Assembly (NCBI RefSeq): GCF_013408745.1
Contig: NZ_JACCBJ010000001.1
Coordinates: forward strand, 2,480,001-2,544,000
Direction: 5' to 3'
Length of the DNA stretch: 64,000 bases
Source: Leifsonia soli
Lineage (GTDB): Bacteria; Actinomycetota; Actinomycetes; Actinomycetales; Microbacteriaceae
The translations under genes and the position numbers were made by a program. Each line of letters starts with the position of its first letter. Within the stretch, counting starts at the first letter, position 1. Under the pieces are notes generated by a model, which did not search any database, had not been told where the DNA came from, and saw only the letters and a list, made by a program, of their open reading frames with translations. Shown here piece by piece: positions 36,660-45,097 of this stretch.

Positions 36660-37760
36660 CTATCTCGCCTTGAAATAGGCGAAGAGGTGCGCTTCCCTGA
36701 TGGTCGCTGCGCGAGCGAATGCCCCGAGGGCAGGCGCCATCAGAGTGACGATCAGCACACGGGCCGCTACACCACACAGGACATCGGGCGACGAGGAGCC
36801 GCCGGTCGCTATGACCAGCGAGAGGAGAGACAGCGCGACGAGTGCACCCATGGCCGCCCACACCAGCGTCTCTAGGACCAGCTGGAGACTAGAGGCCGTG
36901 GCACTCACACCGGCGTGACGACCGCTGGCTAGTTCCAGCTTCCGACGGCCGACAGACACTGCTCCCAGCACGAAGCCCACGAGACCGAGCACTGCGGTGC
37001 TCATTCGTGTAACACGTGTCTCGAAAGCGACGGCGCCGTCGAATGTGCTTCCGTGGGAGGCGTTCAGCTGCTGAAGCTGGGGGCCCCGCGTGTCGTCGCT
37101 GGAAGCGGTTGGAGCGCTTCCAGCGCCAACCAGGGCAGTAGGCATCACAGCGAGGAGCCGGTCTGAAACGGGCCACGCTTCGACCCAGCACTCGTCGTAG
37201 GGCGCGAGCACATCCGACGGGACGAAGATCGCATAGCCGTAGCCTGGCCTTCGGCCATCATTCGGATACGAGAAGACCCCCGTGACCCGCGGGCGGCCAT
37301 CTGTGAGATGCAGCACGGTGCCGACGCTCGCGCCCGTCGTTTCGGCCACGTCCTCCGAGATGAGTACCCCGGCGCCCGAGGCCTCATCGCGGAGAGCCGT
37401 GAAGCCGCCGAATGCCGGGGAGACGTCGAACGTGGGGATCGGCTCACGCGGCAGCGCAGCTGGAGTGTACCCGCGCTCGCGCTGCCGAACGGCTCCAGCG
37501 GCGGCCACACCGTCGACAGAGCGCAGACCATCGCATGCCGCCCCGTCGATGCCCTGCGGGAACCGGTAGATGATCGTCGACCCGCCATCCTTGCGGAATC
37601 GGTCTGCTTCGTGCTCAATCGATGCGATGGCCACCAGATCGCTTCCACCTAGTACTGCGGCCACCGCACCGAGCACCAGCGCGAAGAGCCCCGCTCGCGC
37701 CGTCCCCGATCGGACATTGAGAAGGGCCTCACGCACGATCGTGGGAAGCCGCATCGTCAT
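36660..37760 (-). CDS. FtsX/MacB-like ABC transporter permease
   Basis: A 366-residue protein. One N-terminal helix (about 23-45), a ~200-residue extracytoplasmic domain (about 50-235) and three C-terminal helices, the MacB/FtsX layout. ATG 37760 overlaps the ATPase stop (ATGA). Its own stop codon is formed by the last three bases of the left direct repeat. With the ATPase and adaptor it should form an export or immunity complex for the cassette's peptide (inference). Confidence 0.78.
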   Translation of the reverse strand: MTMRLPTIVREALLNVRSGTARAGLFALVLGAVAAVLGGSDLVAIASIEHEADRFRKDGGSTIIYRFPQGIDGAACDGLRSVDGVAAAGAVRQRERGYTPAALPREPIPTFDVSPAFGGFTALRDEASGAGVLISEDVAETTGASVGTVLHLTDGRPRVTGVFSYPNDGRRPGYGYAIFVPSDVLAPYDECWVEAWPVSDRLLAVMPTALVGAGSAPTASSDDTRGPQLQQLNASHGSTFDGAVAFETRVTRMSTAVLGLVGFVLGAVSVGRRKLELASGRHAGVSATASSLQLVLETLVWAAMGALVALSLLSLVIATGGSSSPDVLCGVAARVLIVTLMAPALGAFARAATIREAHLFAYFKAR

Positions 37761-38374
37761 CCGAGCCGTATAACGCTCGTACACGCGTCACGCGTCCGTT
37801 GATCGTGCGTCGCGACGACGACGATCGCGCCCTGATCGGCCAAGGAATGGATTGCGGTATTCACGGTATCGGCCGTCACCGGATCGAGCTGCGCCGTCGG
37901 CTCATCGACGAGCAGAAGGTGAGGGTTCGAGGCCAATCCGCGTGCGAGCATCAAGCGCTGTGCCTCGCCGCCTGACAGCTCACTGAACCGCGCCAACGCT
38001 CGTCCGGCCAGCCCGACCGCCGCCAACCTCTCGCGGGCCTCGCATCGTGCGTCGCCGTGCGCGCGACCCCGCGCCAGGAGAGGGAGCGCGACGTGATCCT
38101 CCGCCGTCCGAGCGGCGACACCGTGGGGATTCTGAAATACCCAGGCGATCGATTCGATGTTCACCCGCGCTATGTCTCCCGATGTCGGTTGGGTCCAGCC
38201 CGCGAGGATGCTGAGGAGGGTGCTCTTACCCGAACCCGATGGTCCCGTCAGCGCATAGACCTCATTCGGCTGCAACCGGAAGCTCAGCGAGGAGAACAGA
38301 GGCGGTGATGTCCCGAACGCATGCGATAGCCCGGTCGCGGTGATATTCCGCGGAACCATGTCGCGCGATCTCAC
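37757..38374 (-). CDS. ABC transporter ATP-binding protein
   Basis: A 205-residue ATPase of the MacB/LolD type: Walker A GPSGSGKST, Q-loop WVFQNPHG, signature LSGGEAQRLMLARGL, Walker B LLLVDEPTAQLD and H-loop VVVATHD. GTG 38374 overlaps the upstream stop by 4 bp (GTGA); GTG 38380 and ATG 38359 are alternatives. Partner of the permease and the peptidoglycan-binding adaptor. Confidence 0.93.
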   Translation of the reverse strand: MRSRDMVPRNITATGLSHAFGTSPPLFSSLSFRLQPNEVYALTGPSGSGKSTLLSILAGWTQPTSGDIARVNIESIAWVFQNPHGVAARTAEDHVALPLLARGRAHGDARCEARERLAAVGLAGRALARFSELSGGEAQRLMLARGLASNPHLLLVDEPTAQLDPVTADTVNTAIHSLADQGAIVVVATHDQRTRDACTSVIRLG

Positions 38375-39453
38375 CGGCACGGCGGCGCCTGCGACGTCTT
38401 CAAGGACACCTCCGCTATCGATTGGGACGCCTCAGGCTGGATCAGCGTTTGGCCGAACTGGGACGAAGCTATGGTCACAGCGGCCGGCTTGCCATCGGCG
38501 ACAACGCAGGCGCTTCGACCTCGAGCAGCGTAGACCGCGGCCGCCGGAACGGAGTAGACACTCAGCCCCCGCGCCAGACGGAAGGTCACAGGAACCCCTC
38601 CGGCCGCACCGTTTCGCTGAAGGTCGGACCCGCCCTGCGAGGCCTGCGGCGCGGTGGCGCCCGCCGCGTACGCCGCATATGCCGGCGATGCCGCAAGTCT
38701 TGCGAGATCGTCTGGGGACGCTACGTTGCCCGAGTCATCGACGGGCAGGACGAGGTCACCGACGACCACGACTCGTTCGCCTGGCACGACATCGCGCGGC
38801 TCGGGCGAAAGCCGCGCGCTCTCGATGCCGGGCGGCAGTACCGCCACCGCGTCACCGGCGACGACCTGGTCGCCGACTTGGAGGGAGCACGTCATGGTTT
38901 CGACTGTCGGAGCCGGCAACCACGCGAATCGTGACACGGGAAAGCTTGTCCAGGTGCGCACATCCGCGACTCCCGCATTCTTGGCCAATGCGATGACGGA
39001 TCTCAGCGTGTCTGGTCCGAAACGTCCGTCCGCGCGAACGCCGTGACCCAGTCGACGGAGTTCATCCTGAAGAGATTGGACGTCAGGACCGTGATCCCCT
39101 GCCATCAGGTCGCGCCAGAGCGGAGTCGGCGTCGAAAGATAGATGATGGGAACATCGTTCACCGCCAGACCTGACTGCCCGGACTCGGCCCGCCCACCCG
39201 CTGTGCACGAGGTGGCCGTCAAGGTCCCCGATACGTTCACCACGAGTTTCCGCTCTGGGCCCGCGGTGATGGCGAGGGTCGCAGCCTGGTCGTCGGTGAT
39301 GTCAAGCTGCTTCGCCGACGCAGATGACACATTCGCGGTTGCGACGATTCCCTGTGGAGGCGAGAGAGGAAGGACGAATGCACCGGCAAGTGCTCCCGCC
39401 GCGAGGAGGAGGAAGGCTAGAAGACCCCCCACCGGCCCTGAGATCCGAATCAC
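38371..39453 (-). CDS. Membrane-anchored peptidoglycan-binding adaptor protein
   Basis: A 360-residue protein with an N-terminal signal anchor (about 8-30). A PG_binding_1-type segment (GDHGPDVQSLQDELRRLGHG, RADGRFGPDTLRSVIALAKN) lies at about 118-160, followed by HlyD-like lipoyl/barrel segments (SLQVGDQVVAGDAVAVLPPG, and VPAAAVYAARGRSACVV). Such adaptors commonly accompany ABC-MacB systems in Actinobacteria. GTG 39453 lies 6 bp after the lipoprotein stop. Confidence 0.83.
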   Translation of the reverse strand: MIRISGPVGGLLAFLLLAAGALAGAFVLPLSPPQGIVATANVSSASAKQLDITDDQAATLAITAGPERKLVVNVSGTLTATSCTAGGRAESGQSGLAVNDVPIIYLSTPTPLWRDLMAGDHGPDVQSLQDELRRLGHGVRADGRFGPDTLRSVIALAKNAGVADVRTWTSFPVSRFAWLPAPTVETMTCSLQVGDQVVAGDAVAVLPPGIESARLSPEPRDVVPGERVVVVGDLVLPVDDSGNVASPDDLARLAASPAYAAYAAGATAPQASQGGSDLQRNGAAGGVPVTFRLARGLSVYSVPAAAVYAARGRSACVVADGKPAAVTIASSQFGQTLIQPEASQSIAEVSLKTSQAPPCR

Positions 39454-39459
39454 GATGTC

Positions 39460-40050
39460 CTAGTCACCCGAGAGGCCCAGCGGATCCCTGGCGCATCGTG
39501 TGAACTCCGCGTCGTCGATCGAGAACGGAAACGTCTGCGACTCCAGATTCGACTCGTACTCCTTCGCCGTGTAGCTCTGGGGCACCACACCATTGGCGAC
39601 AAGGCAGGCCACGACGATCTCGTTCTCGTCGAGATTCTGAGGATTGCGGAGGATGCTTCCACGTAGCGAAGCGATAATCGCGAAGTCGCCATTGCATGCC
39701 TCGTCTGCCTTCAGACTGTCCTCTCCGCCATCAATCTCAGCCTCGCCCCCAGGCCCCGTAACACGCGTGGGAAACCCCTTGTTGGCCATGCACCGCTCAT
39801 ATTCAGCGCTGACTTCGGCGTAATCCCGATCCGTGATCGAGCCTTTGGCGAGAATCTCATGGACAGCGTCGCTGTTCGTCGAGCGGTAAGCCTGTTCGAA
39901 TTCAGACGCCCACGGCCCGGTGAATGACGGAACCGGCCCTTGGAAGGCCGGGGACGACGCTCCGGAGGACGGGTGTCCGGCCGAAGCGCACCCCCCGAGC
40001 GCGGCGACCACGATTGTGGCCGCCGCGCCGACGATGACGAAGACCCGCAT
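39460..40050 (-). CDS. Predicted lipoprotein of the cassette
   Basis: A 196-residue protein with a lipoprotein signal peptide ending in the lipobox AALGGC (Cys about residue 21), then a Ser/Gly-rich spacer and an acidic globular region with three further cysteines (ERCMANKG, DEACNGD, VACLVANG, TRCARD). ATG 40050 has AAGGA upstream. Unknown family; a role in immunity or sensing of the linked peptide is possible. Confidence 0.75.
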   Translation of the reverse strand: MRVFVIVGAAATIVVAALGGCASAGHPSSGASSPAFQGPVPSFTGPWASEFEQAYRSTNSDAVHEILAKGSITDRDYAEVSAEYERCMANKGFPTRVTGPGGEAEIDGGEDSLKADEACNGDFAIIASLRGSILRNPQNLDENEIVVACLVANGVVPQSYTAKEYESNLESQTFPFSIDDAEFTRCARDPLGLSGD

Positions 40051-40061
40051 GCGGACGTTCC

Positions 40062-40388
40062 TTATCGTCCAGTGACCCCGTACGACGTGACACCGGCGTA
40101 GCTCAGACCCTGGTCCGACCACGCGCCAGGCCTGGCCCAATTCGCAACGATGGTCTTCCCTTGTGCGCACACATAGTGCCGGATCTCACCGAACGAGTCA
40201 GCGTAGTGATAGATCTTGCTCGAGTACAGCACGCCTACGTGCTGGTAGGGCAACGGAGCCGCGCTGGCCGGAGCCACCGATGTCGCGACCCCGCAGGTCA
40301 GAGCCATAGTCGCCCCAGCGACCATGAGCGCGCGGGTCTTTCGGCCGGTCTTCTTCGAAGCTTCGCTCCCGTACGTGCGTGCATCCAT
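40062..40388 (-). CDS. Secreted bacteriocin-like peptide precursor (lactococcin 972-like)
   Basis: A 108-residue precursor with a basic N-region, a hydrophobic core (ALMVAGATMALTCGVATSVA) and predicted cleavage after APASA, leaving a mature peptide of about 66 residues rich in aromatic residues, His and Gly (for example SSKIYHYADSFGEIRHYV, ARPGAWSDQG). Size, secretion and pattern resemble lactococcin 972-type bacteriocins, and the ABC/adaptor genes fit, but similarity is judged by eye only. ATG 40388 is 8 nt after GGGAGG; ATG 40394 and GTG 40412 are alternatives. Confidence 0.6.
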   Translation of the reverse strand: MDARTYGSEASKKTGRKTRALMVAGATMALTCGVATSVAPASAAPLPYQHVGVLYSSKIYHYADSFGEIRHYVCAQGKTIVANWARPGAWSDQGLSYAGVTSYGVTGR

Positions 40389-40432
40389 CCGCATGACCTC
40401 CCTATTGATCACCCCGCCGGCGAGCGCCGACG

Positions 40433-40476
40433 ATTCGTACGCACAATGTAGCAGAAATTGGAACTGAAGTACGAAT
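40433..40476 (-). promoter_or_regulatory. Cassette promoter with flanking inverted repeat
   Basis: ATTCGTAC (40433-40440) and GTACGAAT (40469-40476) flank a minus-strand -10-like TACATT (40445-40450) in the most AT-rich DNA of the window. It is the likely promoter and operator of the five-gene cassette. Confidence 0.45.
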
Positions 40477-40541
40477 TAATACAACAATATCAATAAATGC
40501 CGGCCCGCAGTGATTCACACCGGCCGCACAAGCACCGTCGC

Positions 40542-40547
40542 TAGCGT
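40542..40547 (+). promoter_or_regulatory. -10 box of a leaderless promoter (TAGCGT)
   Basis: Ends 7 nt before ATG 40555; its first two bases belong to the right 42-bp repeat. Confidence 0.5.
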
Positions 40548-40554
40548 CGAGATC

Positions 40555-41286
40555 ATGGAAACGGATCCCGCCGCCGCCCCGCTTCTCTCCACGCGCGCCA
40601 TCGAGGCGCTGCAGAACATCGACCCCGCCACCCTCAGCGAGGTGCAGGCGTTCCGGGACGATTTCGCGCGGTTCATCATGCCGTACAAGTTCGGCATCGA
40701 CGAGATCTCGACCAAGGTGAGCATCCTCCGCGAGGAGTTCGCCGAGCTCCACGACTACAACCCGATCGAGCACATCTCGAGCCGCCTCAAATCGCCGGAG
40801 AGCATCGAGCAGAAGGTGATCCGCAAGAACTGCGAGCCCAGCTTCGACGCGATCCGCGAGGCGATCACCGACATCGCCGGCATCCGCATCGTCTGCAGCT
40901 TCGTCTCCGACGTCTACCGGGTGTTCGACCTGCTCACCGCGCAGGACGACGTGCGCGTCCTGCGGGTGAAGGACTACATCGCGCACCCGAAGCCGAACGG
41001 CTACAAGAGCCTGCACGTGATCGTCGAGGTGCCCGTCTTCCTCAGCGAAGGGCCGGTGCTGGTGCCGGTCGAAGTGCAGCTGCGGACGGTCGCGATGGAC
41101 TTCTGGGCCAGCCTCGAGCACAAGATCTACTACAAGTACGACGGCGAGGTCCCGGCCGGCCTGCTGCGCGACCTGACCGCCGCGGCGGGCACGGCGAGCC
41201 AGCTCGACCTGACGATGGAGGACCTGCACCGGCAGGTGCGCGGCGACGACCGCGGAACCGTCTACAGCCTCCCGGCGTCGCGCTGA
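40555..41286 (+). CDS. Small alarmone synthetase (RelA/SpoT synthetase-domain protein)
   Basis: A 243-residue single-domain GTP pyrophosphokinase, lacking hydrolase and TGS domains. Motifs: ISSRLKSPESIEQKVIRKNC, DIAGIRIVCSFVSDVYRVFDLL, KDYIAHPKPNGYKSLHVIVE, and VEVQLRTVAMDFWASLEHKI. It should make (p)ppGpp-type alarmones in the stringent response. ATG 40555 lies 7 nt after TAGCGT, so translation is probably leaderless; the upstream region is copied at 36621-36662. Confidence 0.92.
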   Translation: METDPAAAPLLSTRAIEALQNIDPATLSEVQAFRDDFARFIMPYKFGIDEISTKVSILREEFAELHDYNPIEHISSRLKSPESIEQKVIRKNCEPSFDAIREAITDIAGIRIVCSFVSDVYRVFDLLTAQDDVRVLRVKDYIAHPKPNGYKSLHVIVEVPVFLSEGPVLVPVEVQLRTVAMDFWASLEHKIYYKYDGEVPAGLLRDLTAAAGTASQLDLTMEDLHRQVRGDDRGTVYSLPASR

Positions 41287-41290
41287 GCGA

Positions 41291-42256
41291 TCAGTAGCCG
41301 ACGACCCCGGTGAAGTCGGGGGTGCCGTCCGGCCGTGCGGGAAGCGGCTGGCCGTTGATGTAGCGCGGCCATTCCAGCCGGAGGCCGCCGGAGGCGTCCA
41401 GGCGCGGGTAGGCAGACGCGGGTGCTGCGGCCGTCCCGGGCGCTCCGGCAGGCGTCGGAGGTGGGGCCGGCGTCCAGCCGGGAGCACCGGCCGGCGCCGC
41501 GGGCGGCGCGACCGCCGGGCCCTGCGTGGGAGCCTGCATCGGCGGCTGCGCGTACGGCATCGCGCCCGGACCGGCAGAGGGCGCCGGCGCCGCATACGCG
41601 GACGGGGCGGGACGCACCGCCTTCGGCCCGAACAGCGAGTAGGTGAGCGGGATGAGCACGGTGCCGAGCGCATCCAGGATCGCCACCACCGCCACCAGCC
41701 GCCAGTAGGTCTCGCCGAAGTCGACCCGCGTCCAGATCAGCGGAAGCGAGAGTCCGGCGGTCAGCAGCCCGACCAGCACGAGGGTGGCGACCGTGACCTT
41801 GCTCATGATCGGCCCGGTGAACCGGCGCTGCGTGTTGAGCACCAGGTGGATGTGGAGCAGGCCGATGCGCGTCACCAGCACCAGCAGGAACCAGGAGAAC
41901 GGCTGCCACCACGGGTCGTAGGCGTCGGAGCCGTACAGGCCGTCGACCGGCTGCACGTCCGGGACCCACACCTTCCACAGCCCGATCCCGAACAGGTACA
42001 CCGAGGTGACGACGCTGACCGCGCCGAACCATGGCGCCCTGCGGGCCGAGACGTCGGCGTCGTACCAGGAGACCAGGGCGAAGAAGACGAACAGGGCGAT
42101 GGTGCCGATCAGCCGCCAGCAGGTGTCGTCGAACCGCCCGAGGATGACGGCGTACACGCCGACGAGGGCGGCGGCGATCAGCGCGCCGATCACGACGCGG
42201 GGGAGCAGATGCCGCACCCAGGCGTACGGGTTCGGAGCGGACGAGACGGTGCTCAC
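41291..42256 (-). CDS. Pr6Pr-like membrane protein with Pro/Ala-rich tail
   Basis: A 321-residue protein with about six membrane segments in the first ~215 residues (WYDADVSARRAPWFGAVSVV, FSWFLLVLVTRIGLLHIHLV), in the manner of Pr6Pr/FAR-17a-type proteins. An 80-residue Pro/Ala/Gly linker and a short conserved-looking C-terminus (LRLEWPRYINGQPLPARPDG) follow. Function unknown. Converges on the alarmone gene with a 4-bp gap. Confidence 0.72.
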   Translation of the reverse strand: MSTVSSAPNPYAWVRHLLPRVVIGALIAAALVGVYAVILGRFDDTCWRLIGTIALFVFFALVSWYDADVSARRAPWFGAVSVVTSVYLFGIGLWKVWVPDVQPVDGLYGSDAYDPWWQPFSWFLLVLVTRIGLLHIHLVLNTQRRFTGPIMSKVTVATLVLVGLLTAGLSLPLIWTRVDFGETYWRLVAVVAILDALGTVLIPLTYSLFGPKAVRPAPSAYAAPAPSAGPGAMPYAQPPMQAPTQGPAVAPPAAPAGAPGWTPAPPPTPAGAPGTAAAPASAYPRLDASGGLRLEWPRYINGQPLPARPDGTPDFTGVVGY

Positions 42257-42390
42257 GATGGAACCTCCACGGGTCGGATGCTCGTCACGATACCGGTGGG
42301 CCGCTGCGCCCCTGAATCCGTGCGGCCACCCAAAAGCGCACCGTGCGGTCGCGGAGCCGTGCCGTTCACCGGCCGTTCCCCGCCACCCCC

Positions 42391-42396
42391 TACGCT
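42391..42396 (+). promoter_or_regulatory. -10 box of a leaderless promoter (TACGCT)
   Basis: Ends 6 nt before ATG 42403 of the MFS transporter gene. Confidence 0.45.
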
Positions 42397-42402
42397 GTGG
42401 CT

Positions 42403-43833
42403 ATGACAGGTGCCGACCCCCGCGGCGTCGACGACGACGCCCTGGTGACGACCGCGAGCCCGCTCTTCGCCGACAGCGCGACCGACCGCCGCATCCCGCG
42501 CGGGTGGGTGGTGGCGTGGGCCGCCTGGGACTGGGGCGGCGCCGCCTTCAACGCGGTCATCACGACGTTCGTCTTCACGGTCTATCTGACCAGCAGCCTC
42601 TTCGTCTCGCCCTCGATCGTGGCCGCCCGGGATGCCGAGACGAGCGGCTCGGGGCCGGCGCACGCCGCCTACGACGCCGCTGTCGCCGTGTTGTCGAGCG
42701 GGCTCGCGTGGGGCGTCGGGCTGGCGGGTGCCGTCGTCGCGCTGCTCGCGCCCGTGCTCGGCCAGCGGACGGACGGCTCCGGACGCCGCAAGCTGTGGCT
42801 GGGCGTCAACACCGGCGTCGTCGTGCTGGTCACCGCCTCCATGTTCTTCGTGGTCGGCGAGCCGTCGTACTTCCTGCTGGGCGTCGCCCTCGTCGCGATC
42901 GGGACGGTGTTCTACGAGATCGCGACCGTCAATTACAACGCCATGCTCGTGCAGGTGTCGACGCCGAAGACGGTCGGCCGCGTCAGCGGGTTCGGCTGGG
43001 GCGCCGGCTACCTGGGCGGGATCGTCCTGCTCCTCATCGTCTACTTCGGGATGGTGACCGGGTCGGGCGGTCTGCTGCACGTCCCCACCGAGGACGGCCT
43101 CAACATCCGCATCATCGCGCTGATCGCGGCGGCCTGGACGCTGATCTTCTCGCTCCCCGTGCTGTTCGTCGTTCCCGAGATCCCGCCGAACGCCCGCACC
43201 CCGCGCGTCGGCTTCTTCCGCTCGTACGCGGTGCTGGTGCGCGACATCGGCCGGCTCTGGAAGGAGAGCCGCAACACGGTCCTGTTCCTGATCGCGTCGG
43301 CCCTGTTCCGCGACGGCCTGGTCGGCGTCTTCACGTTCGGCGGCATCCTCGCCCAGGGCACCTTCGGGTTCACCAGCGGACAGGTCATCATCTTCGCCAT
43401 CGCGGCGAACGTCGTCGCGGGGGTCAGCACGCTGCTGTCCGGCCGGCTGGACGACCGTTTCGGGCCGAAGTCGGTCATCGTGACCTCGCTCATCGGGCTC
43501 ATCGTCGCCGGCCTCGCAGTGTTCTTCACGCACGACCTCGGCGCCGCCGCCTTCTGGGTGGGCGGCCTGGTGCTCTGCCTCTTCGTCGGGCCGGCGCAGT
43601 CGGCCAGCCGTACATTCCTGGCCCGGGTCACGCCGGCCGGACGCGAAGGCGAGGTGTTCGGGCTGTACGCGACGACCGGGCGCGCGGTGTCGTTCCTGGC
43701 GCCGACCCTGTTCGCGGTGTTCGTGGCGGTCGGCGGAGCGCAGTACTGGGGCATCCTGGCGATCGTGCTCGTGCTGGCGGCGGGGCTCGCGCTGCTGCTG
43801 CCGGTGCAGGCTCCGCGCCGCTCGGCTGCCTGA
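42403..43833 (+). CDS. MFS transporter (UMF1/Atg22-like)
   Basis: A 476-residue protein with about 12 membrane segments. The Atg22/UMF1-type start (VVAWAAWDWGGAAFNAVITTFVF), GQRTDGSGRRKLW in the 2-3 loop, NYNAMLVQVSTPKTVGRVSGFGWG and a C-terminal half with SGRLDDRFGPKSVIV support the call. Substrate unknown; the family includes amino acid exporters and uncharacterised MFS proteins. Leaderless start. Confidence 0.87.
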   Translation: MTGADPRGVDDDALVTTASPLFADSATDRRIPRGWVVAWAAWDWGGAAFNAVITTFVFTVYLTSSLFVSPSIVAARDAETSGSGPAHAAYDAAVAVLSSGLAWGVGLAGAVVALLAPVLGQRTDGSGRRKLWLGVNTGVVVLVTASMFFVVGEPSYFLLGVALVAIGTVFYEIATVNYNAMLVQVSTPKTVGRVSGFGWGAGYLGGIVLLLIVYFGMVTGSGGLLHVPTEDGLNIRIIALIAAAWTLIFSLPVLFVVPEIPPNARTPRVGFFRSYAVLVRDIGRLWKESRNTVLFLIASALFRDGLVGVFTFGGILAQGTFGFTSGQVIIFAIAANVVAGVSTLLSGRLDDRFGPKSVIVTSLIGLIVAGLAVFFTHDLGAAAFWVGGLVLCLFVGPAQSASRTFLARVTPAGREGEVFGLYATTGRAVSFLAPTLFAVFVAVGGAQYWGILAIVLVLAAGLALLLPVQAPRRSAA

Positions 43834-43862
43834 TGCGGGTCGCGCGGCGTGCGGCGCGCGGC

Positions 43863-44222
43863 TCAGCCGGTGACCGGGTCGCCCTCGTCGACGAAGACGG
43901 CGAGCGGCTCCCCCACCTCGACGATGTAGGTCGAGAGCATCTCGCCCGTGCCGGGCCCGACATCCCGCGCATTGTGCGGGGTGCCGGGCGGGATGAGGAA
44001 CCCGTCGCCCGCTTTCAGGTGCAGGGTCGGGCGATCGTGGATGCGCATCTCGACCGCACCGGCGACGATGTAGCCCACCTCTTCGCCGGGGTGGATGTGC
44101 CATCCCGACTCCACCCCCTCCGGGATCTCGGTCAGCACCTGCACGATCTCGCGCCCGGGGATCGACGACGGCTCGTGCTGCACCTCCGTCCGCCGGAGCC
44201 GGCCGGCCAGCGCATCCGACAT
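43863..44222 (-). CDS. Small cupin-domain protein
   Basis: A 119-residue single cupin barrel. Motif 1 is GWHIHPGEEVGYIVAGAVEM and motif 2 FLIPPGTPHNARDVG, supplying two His and a Glu for a metal plus a second-motif His. ATG 44222 shares one base with the upstream hydrolase stop (TGATG), so the two are coupled. Function unknown; such proteins include sensors and small dioxygenases. Confidence 0.85.
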   Translation of the reverse strand: MSDALAGRLRRTEVQHEPSSIPGREIVQVLTEIPEGVESGWHIHPGEEVGYIVAGAVEMRIHDRPTLHLKAGDGFLIPPGTPHNARDVGPGTGEMLSTYIVEVGEPLAVFVDEGDPVTG

Positions 44223-44947
44223 CAGGAGACCGCTCTGAGCGCCTTGAGGATGTGGTCGGTCACCGCCCGCGGCTGCGAGATCATGATCACGTGCGAGCCT
44301 TCGAGCTCGATCGCGTCGGCGCCCGCCCGTTCGGCCATGGAGCGGATCACGTCGGCTCCGGCGGCCTTGTCGCCGGAGGCGACGACCGCCCACGACGGCA
44401 GGCCCTTCCACGCAGGAGACCCGGTCTTCTCGGCGAAGGCCGCCGCGGCGACCGGCCGCTGCGACGCTCCGAGCACGGCCGACTGATCCGGGGGCAGATC
44501 GCTGGCGAACGCCTCGTGGAACCGCGCGGGGTCGACGTAGAGCTCGGGGGCCTGTCCTCCGTCGGTCGGATACATCGCCGGTTTGAGCGCCGAGTTCAGC
44601 ACGCTGTCGGTCGAGCCGGCCTCCACATCCCCCAGCGCCTCGCCCTCGTCCGGCGCGAACGCGGCCACGTAGACGAGGCCGCGCACATTTGCGAGACCCG
44701 TCGCTGCGTTGGTGATCACGGCGCCGCCATAGGAGTGGCCGACGGCCAGCACCGGCCCGTCGATCTGCTCGATCACGCTGCGGATGTAGGCGGCGTCGGC
44801 GGTCAGCCCGCGCAGCGGATTCGCGGGCGCCAGCACCTTCGCGCCCTCGGCGAGCAGGAGTTCGACCACCCCCGCCCAGCTGCCCGCGTCGGCGAAGGCG
44901 CCGTGCACGAGCACGACGGTGGGGGTGGATGCGGCGTCATCGGTCAT
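44222..44947 (-). CDS. Alpha/beta hydrolase (methylesterase-like)
   Basis: A 241-residue hydrolase. Oxyanion-hole region VVLVHGAFADAGSW at the N-terminus, nucleophile elbow GHSYGG at about residue 70, a lid region, VVASGDKAAGAD and catalytic His in LEGSHVIMISQP. Cytoplasmic, no signal peptide. Overlaps the cupin gene; the two may act on one compound. Substrate unknown. Confidence 0.87.
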   Translation of the reverse strand: MTDDAASTPTVVLVHGAFADAGSWAGVVELLLAEGAKVLAPANPLRGLTADAAYIRSVIEQIDGPVLAVGHSYGGAVITNAATGLANVRGLVYVAAFAPDEGEALGDVEAGSTDSVLNSALKPAMYPTDGGQAPELYVDPARFHEAFASDLPPDQSAVLGASQRPVAAAAFAEKTGSPAWKGLPSWAVVASGDKAAGADVIRSMAERAGADAIELEGSHVIMISQPRAVTDHILKALRAVS

Positions 44948-45097
44948 CGGAGGTCTCGTTCCTGAGCACCCCGGCCACTCGACGACCTTCGTCAGCGAAG
45001 CGAGGTGAGGCGGTTCCTGCGACCGGGTGCGCCGTCGCCCGCGAGCCGGGAGGGCCCCAGGATAGGGAGCGGCCGGGGTCGCGGCAAGAGGGGCCGG

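Larger units (their letters stand above)
36621..40543. mobile_element. Bacteriocin-type cassette bounded by a 42-bp direct repeat
   Basis: Copies at 36621-36662 and 40502-40543 match at 41 of 42 positions (C versus T at the tenth base). Everything between them is a five-gene minus-strand operon. Loss of one repeat plus the interior would leave a normal ~90-bp divergent gap between pdxH and the alarmone synthetase gene. The interior is visibly poorer in GC: 19 of 60 bases at 40441-40500. The left repeat ends in the TAG stop of the permease; the right repeat ends in the first bases of the neighbour's -10 box. No integrase, transposase or tRNA is present, so the insertion mechanism is unknown. 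Confidence 0.8.

Noticed and set aside
36621..36662. Target-site duplication of an ordinary transposon
   Set aside because: 42 bp is far longer than typical target duplications, and no transposase or terminal inverted repeats are present; kept as a repeat-bounded cassette of unknown mechanism.
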